The notes under the pieces are model-generated. The model worked only from the letters and a program-made list of their open reading frames with translations, was not told the origin of the DNA and made no database searches. Shown in pieces: positions 20,509-21,551 of a DNA stretch of 21,551 bases. Both the position numbers and the translations under genes were made by a program. Each line of letters starts with the position of its first letter. Positions within the stretch are counted from its first letter, which is position 1. The DNA comes from an uncultured Lachnospiraceae bacterium. Its GTDB lineage: Bacteria; Bacillota; Clostridia; Lachnospirales; Lachnospiraceae. Location: the NCBI GenBank assembly GCA_934371505.1, contig CAKRNW010000028.1:1-21551 (forward strand), given 5' to 3'.

Positions 20509-21357
20509 TTATCTCTGCACCAGACACAAGGTATATCCACCCGGCTGATCTTTCAGACAAATTTCCATGATATTCTCTTTCTCATCGCGGACGCAGGAAT
20601 CATAATCAAATTTTGCTCCTTTATTTTCCAGATGATAGATTGCCCGCCGCATATCCTTTGTGAAAATTCTCATGTCAGGCTGTTTTGTGACTTTACTCTG
20701 TTCCAGACCTCCCAGCAGATCAATTTCAAAGCTCAGCATACTTGCTACTGCTTCTCTGGTCATTTCTTCAATCCGGTCAAACTGTCCGGCAGACATCAGG
20801 TTCTTTTCCACCATCCAGCTTCCGCCACAAGCCACTATTTTATTAAAATCAAGATAATCCCGAAGATTTTTTGCAGAAATTCCGCCTGTAGGCATGAATT
20901 TCATTTTGGAATAGGGTGCCGCCATTGCTTTAATCATGGCGATGCCTCCGCTTTGCTCTGCGGGGAAAAATTTCACCACATCCACCCCCAGATCCATGGC
21001 CTTTCCAACCTCAGAGGGATTGGAGATACCTGGCAGTACCGGATATCCTTTTTCCAGACAATGTCTGACCACTTCCTCCTGAAAGCCCGGGCTGACAATA
21101 AACTTTGCACCGGCCTCCATTGCCTGATCTGCCTGTTCTACAGACAGAACCGTTCCTGCCCCCACCAGCATGTCAGGAAATTTTTGCGCCATGATTCGGA
21201 TCGTTTCCTCTGCTGCGTCTGTACGGAAAGTTACCTCTGCACATGCAAGTCCGCCACGTATCAGCGCCTGAGCCAGTGGTTCGGCATCTTGTGTATCATC
21301 CAGTGTGATGACGGGTACTATGCCAATTTTACTGATCTGTTCTATGATTGGATTCAT
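20509..21357 (-). CDS. eda: KDPG/KHG aldolase with C-terminal VOC-like extension
   Basis: Class I aldolase that splits 2-keto-3-deoxy-6-phosphogluconate to pyruvate and glyceraldehyde 3-phosphate. Residues 1-205 are the aldolase barrel: E41 and R45 in AEVTFRT, GAGTVL (67-72), the Schiff-base lysine K129 in VVKFFPAEQ, and MPTGGIS (155-161). Usual enzymes end near 205-215 residues; this one has 282. The extra 70 residues (RRAIYHLENKGAKF, NIMEICLKDQPGGYTLCLVQR) resemble half of a VOC/glyoxalase-type domain. I chose ATG 21357, with AAAGGAGAA upstream; the in-frame ATG at 21396 adds 13 residues with that ribosome site inside the frame. It is followed after 13 nt by kdgK. No regulator or uronate gene is inside the window. 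Confidence 0.92.
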   Translation of the reverse strand: MNPIIEQISKIGIVPVITLDDTQDAEPLAQALIRGGLACAEVTFRTDAAEETIRIMAQKFPDMLVGAGTVLSVEQADQAMEAGAKFIVSPGFQEEVVRHCLEKGYPVLPGISNPSEVGKAMDLGVDVVKFFPAEQSGGIAMIKAMAAPYSKMKFMPTGGISAKNLRDYLDFNKIVACGGSWMVEKNLMSAGQFDRIEEMTREAVASMLSFEIDLLGGLEQSKVTKQPDMRIFTKDMRRAIYHLENKGAKFDYDSCVRDEKENIMEICLKDQPGGYTLCLVQR

Positions 21358-21447
21358 TCCAAAATATTCTCCTTTATTATAATCGATATTTTTCATAAAT
21401 GCTATTCTATAATTTTCCCGTACCTGAAAAGAGGAAAAGAAGACGGA

Positions 21448-21537
21448 TCACCTGTCTTTAAAAGTTTTCCCAGTTTCACGGATGTAATACCCTTTACGGT
21501 AACCAATCATATCCTTAAGAAACACGTACCGTACCAT
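21448..21537 (-). CDS. Possible small gene or 3' end of an upstream gene, 29 aa or more
   Basis: A basic 29-residue frame beginning MVRYVFLKDMIGYRKGYYIR with AGGTGG about 8 nt before the ATG. The frame is also open to the window edge (four more codons), so it could equally be the end of a larger gene. I recognise no family. The composition (many K, R, Y) is not diagnostic, and 33 open codons can occur by chance. It ends 90 nt before the aldolase start codon. Confidence 0.2.
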   Translation of the reverse strand: MVRYVFLKDMIGYRKGYYIRETGKTFKDR

Positions 21538-21551
21538 TAGGCGCACCACCT

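Noticed and set aside
20119..21540. Very long (473-codon) plus-strand open frame antisense to kdgK and the aldolase
   Set aside because: Both minus-strand genes have clear family motifs and ribosome sites. The plus-strand translation has no recognisable motif, is rich in His/Cys/Phe/Ser as expected of an antisense shadow, and no ribosome site precedes it.

Overview
The window looks like chromosomal DNA of a low-to-mid GC Bacillota, most likely a gut Lachnospiraceae (Blautia-like). The grounds are AGGAGG-type ribosome sites before nearly every gene, tightly packed co-oriented operons, lipoproteins with LSGC/LTGC lipoboxes, and the protein set itself (DUF3990 pair, DUF4358 lipoprotein, oligopeptide ABC operon, KDPG aldolase with a C-terminal extension). 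The genus is inference. No rRNA, tRNA, CRISPR array or insertion sequence was seen. No gap between genes exceeds about 200 bases.

Layout, left to right. (1) 13-1966, minus: a complete tyrosine recombinase, preceded by a translationally coupled pair made of a DUF3990 protein (ADP-ribosyltransferase-like) and an unrecognised 153-residue partner; a long AT-rich hairpin lies between the pair and the recombinase. (2) 2061-8312, minus: a complete oligopeptide ABC operon, oppA-B-C-D-F, with a structured leader and promoter, a stem-loop after oppA and a strong terminator after oppF. (3) 8327-9337, minus: an M19 dipeptidase, divergent from (4) 9431-10048, plus: a C39-like cysteine peptidase. (5) 10050-13058, minus: a voltage-gated K+ channel, a 87-codon remnant of a GH2 beta-mannosidase, manA and a DUF4358 lipoprotein that starts at TTG. 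(6) 13138-15177, minus: a hybrid histidine kinase, divergent from (7) 15401-16054, plus: a hemolysin III/PAQR membrane protein with a clear promoter and terminator. (8) 16134-21357, minus: KDPG aldolase, KDG kinase, a glycosyltransferase-LysR fusion, and metY.

How the genes work together. The Opp system imports peptides, and the dipeptidase beside it can hydrolyse the products. KDPG aldolase and KDG kinase carry out the last two steps of hexuronate/Entner-Doudoroff catabolism. ManA and the beta-mannosidase remnant suggest a former mannan or mannoside operon. The most unusual object is the 605-codon gene at 17555-19372. A GT2 glycosyltransferase is joined in frame to a full-length LysR-type regulator. 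Just downstream is a textbook LysR-type operator about 66 bp before the likely metY transcription start, so the fused regulator probably still controls metY.
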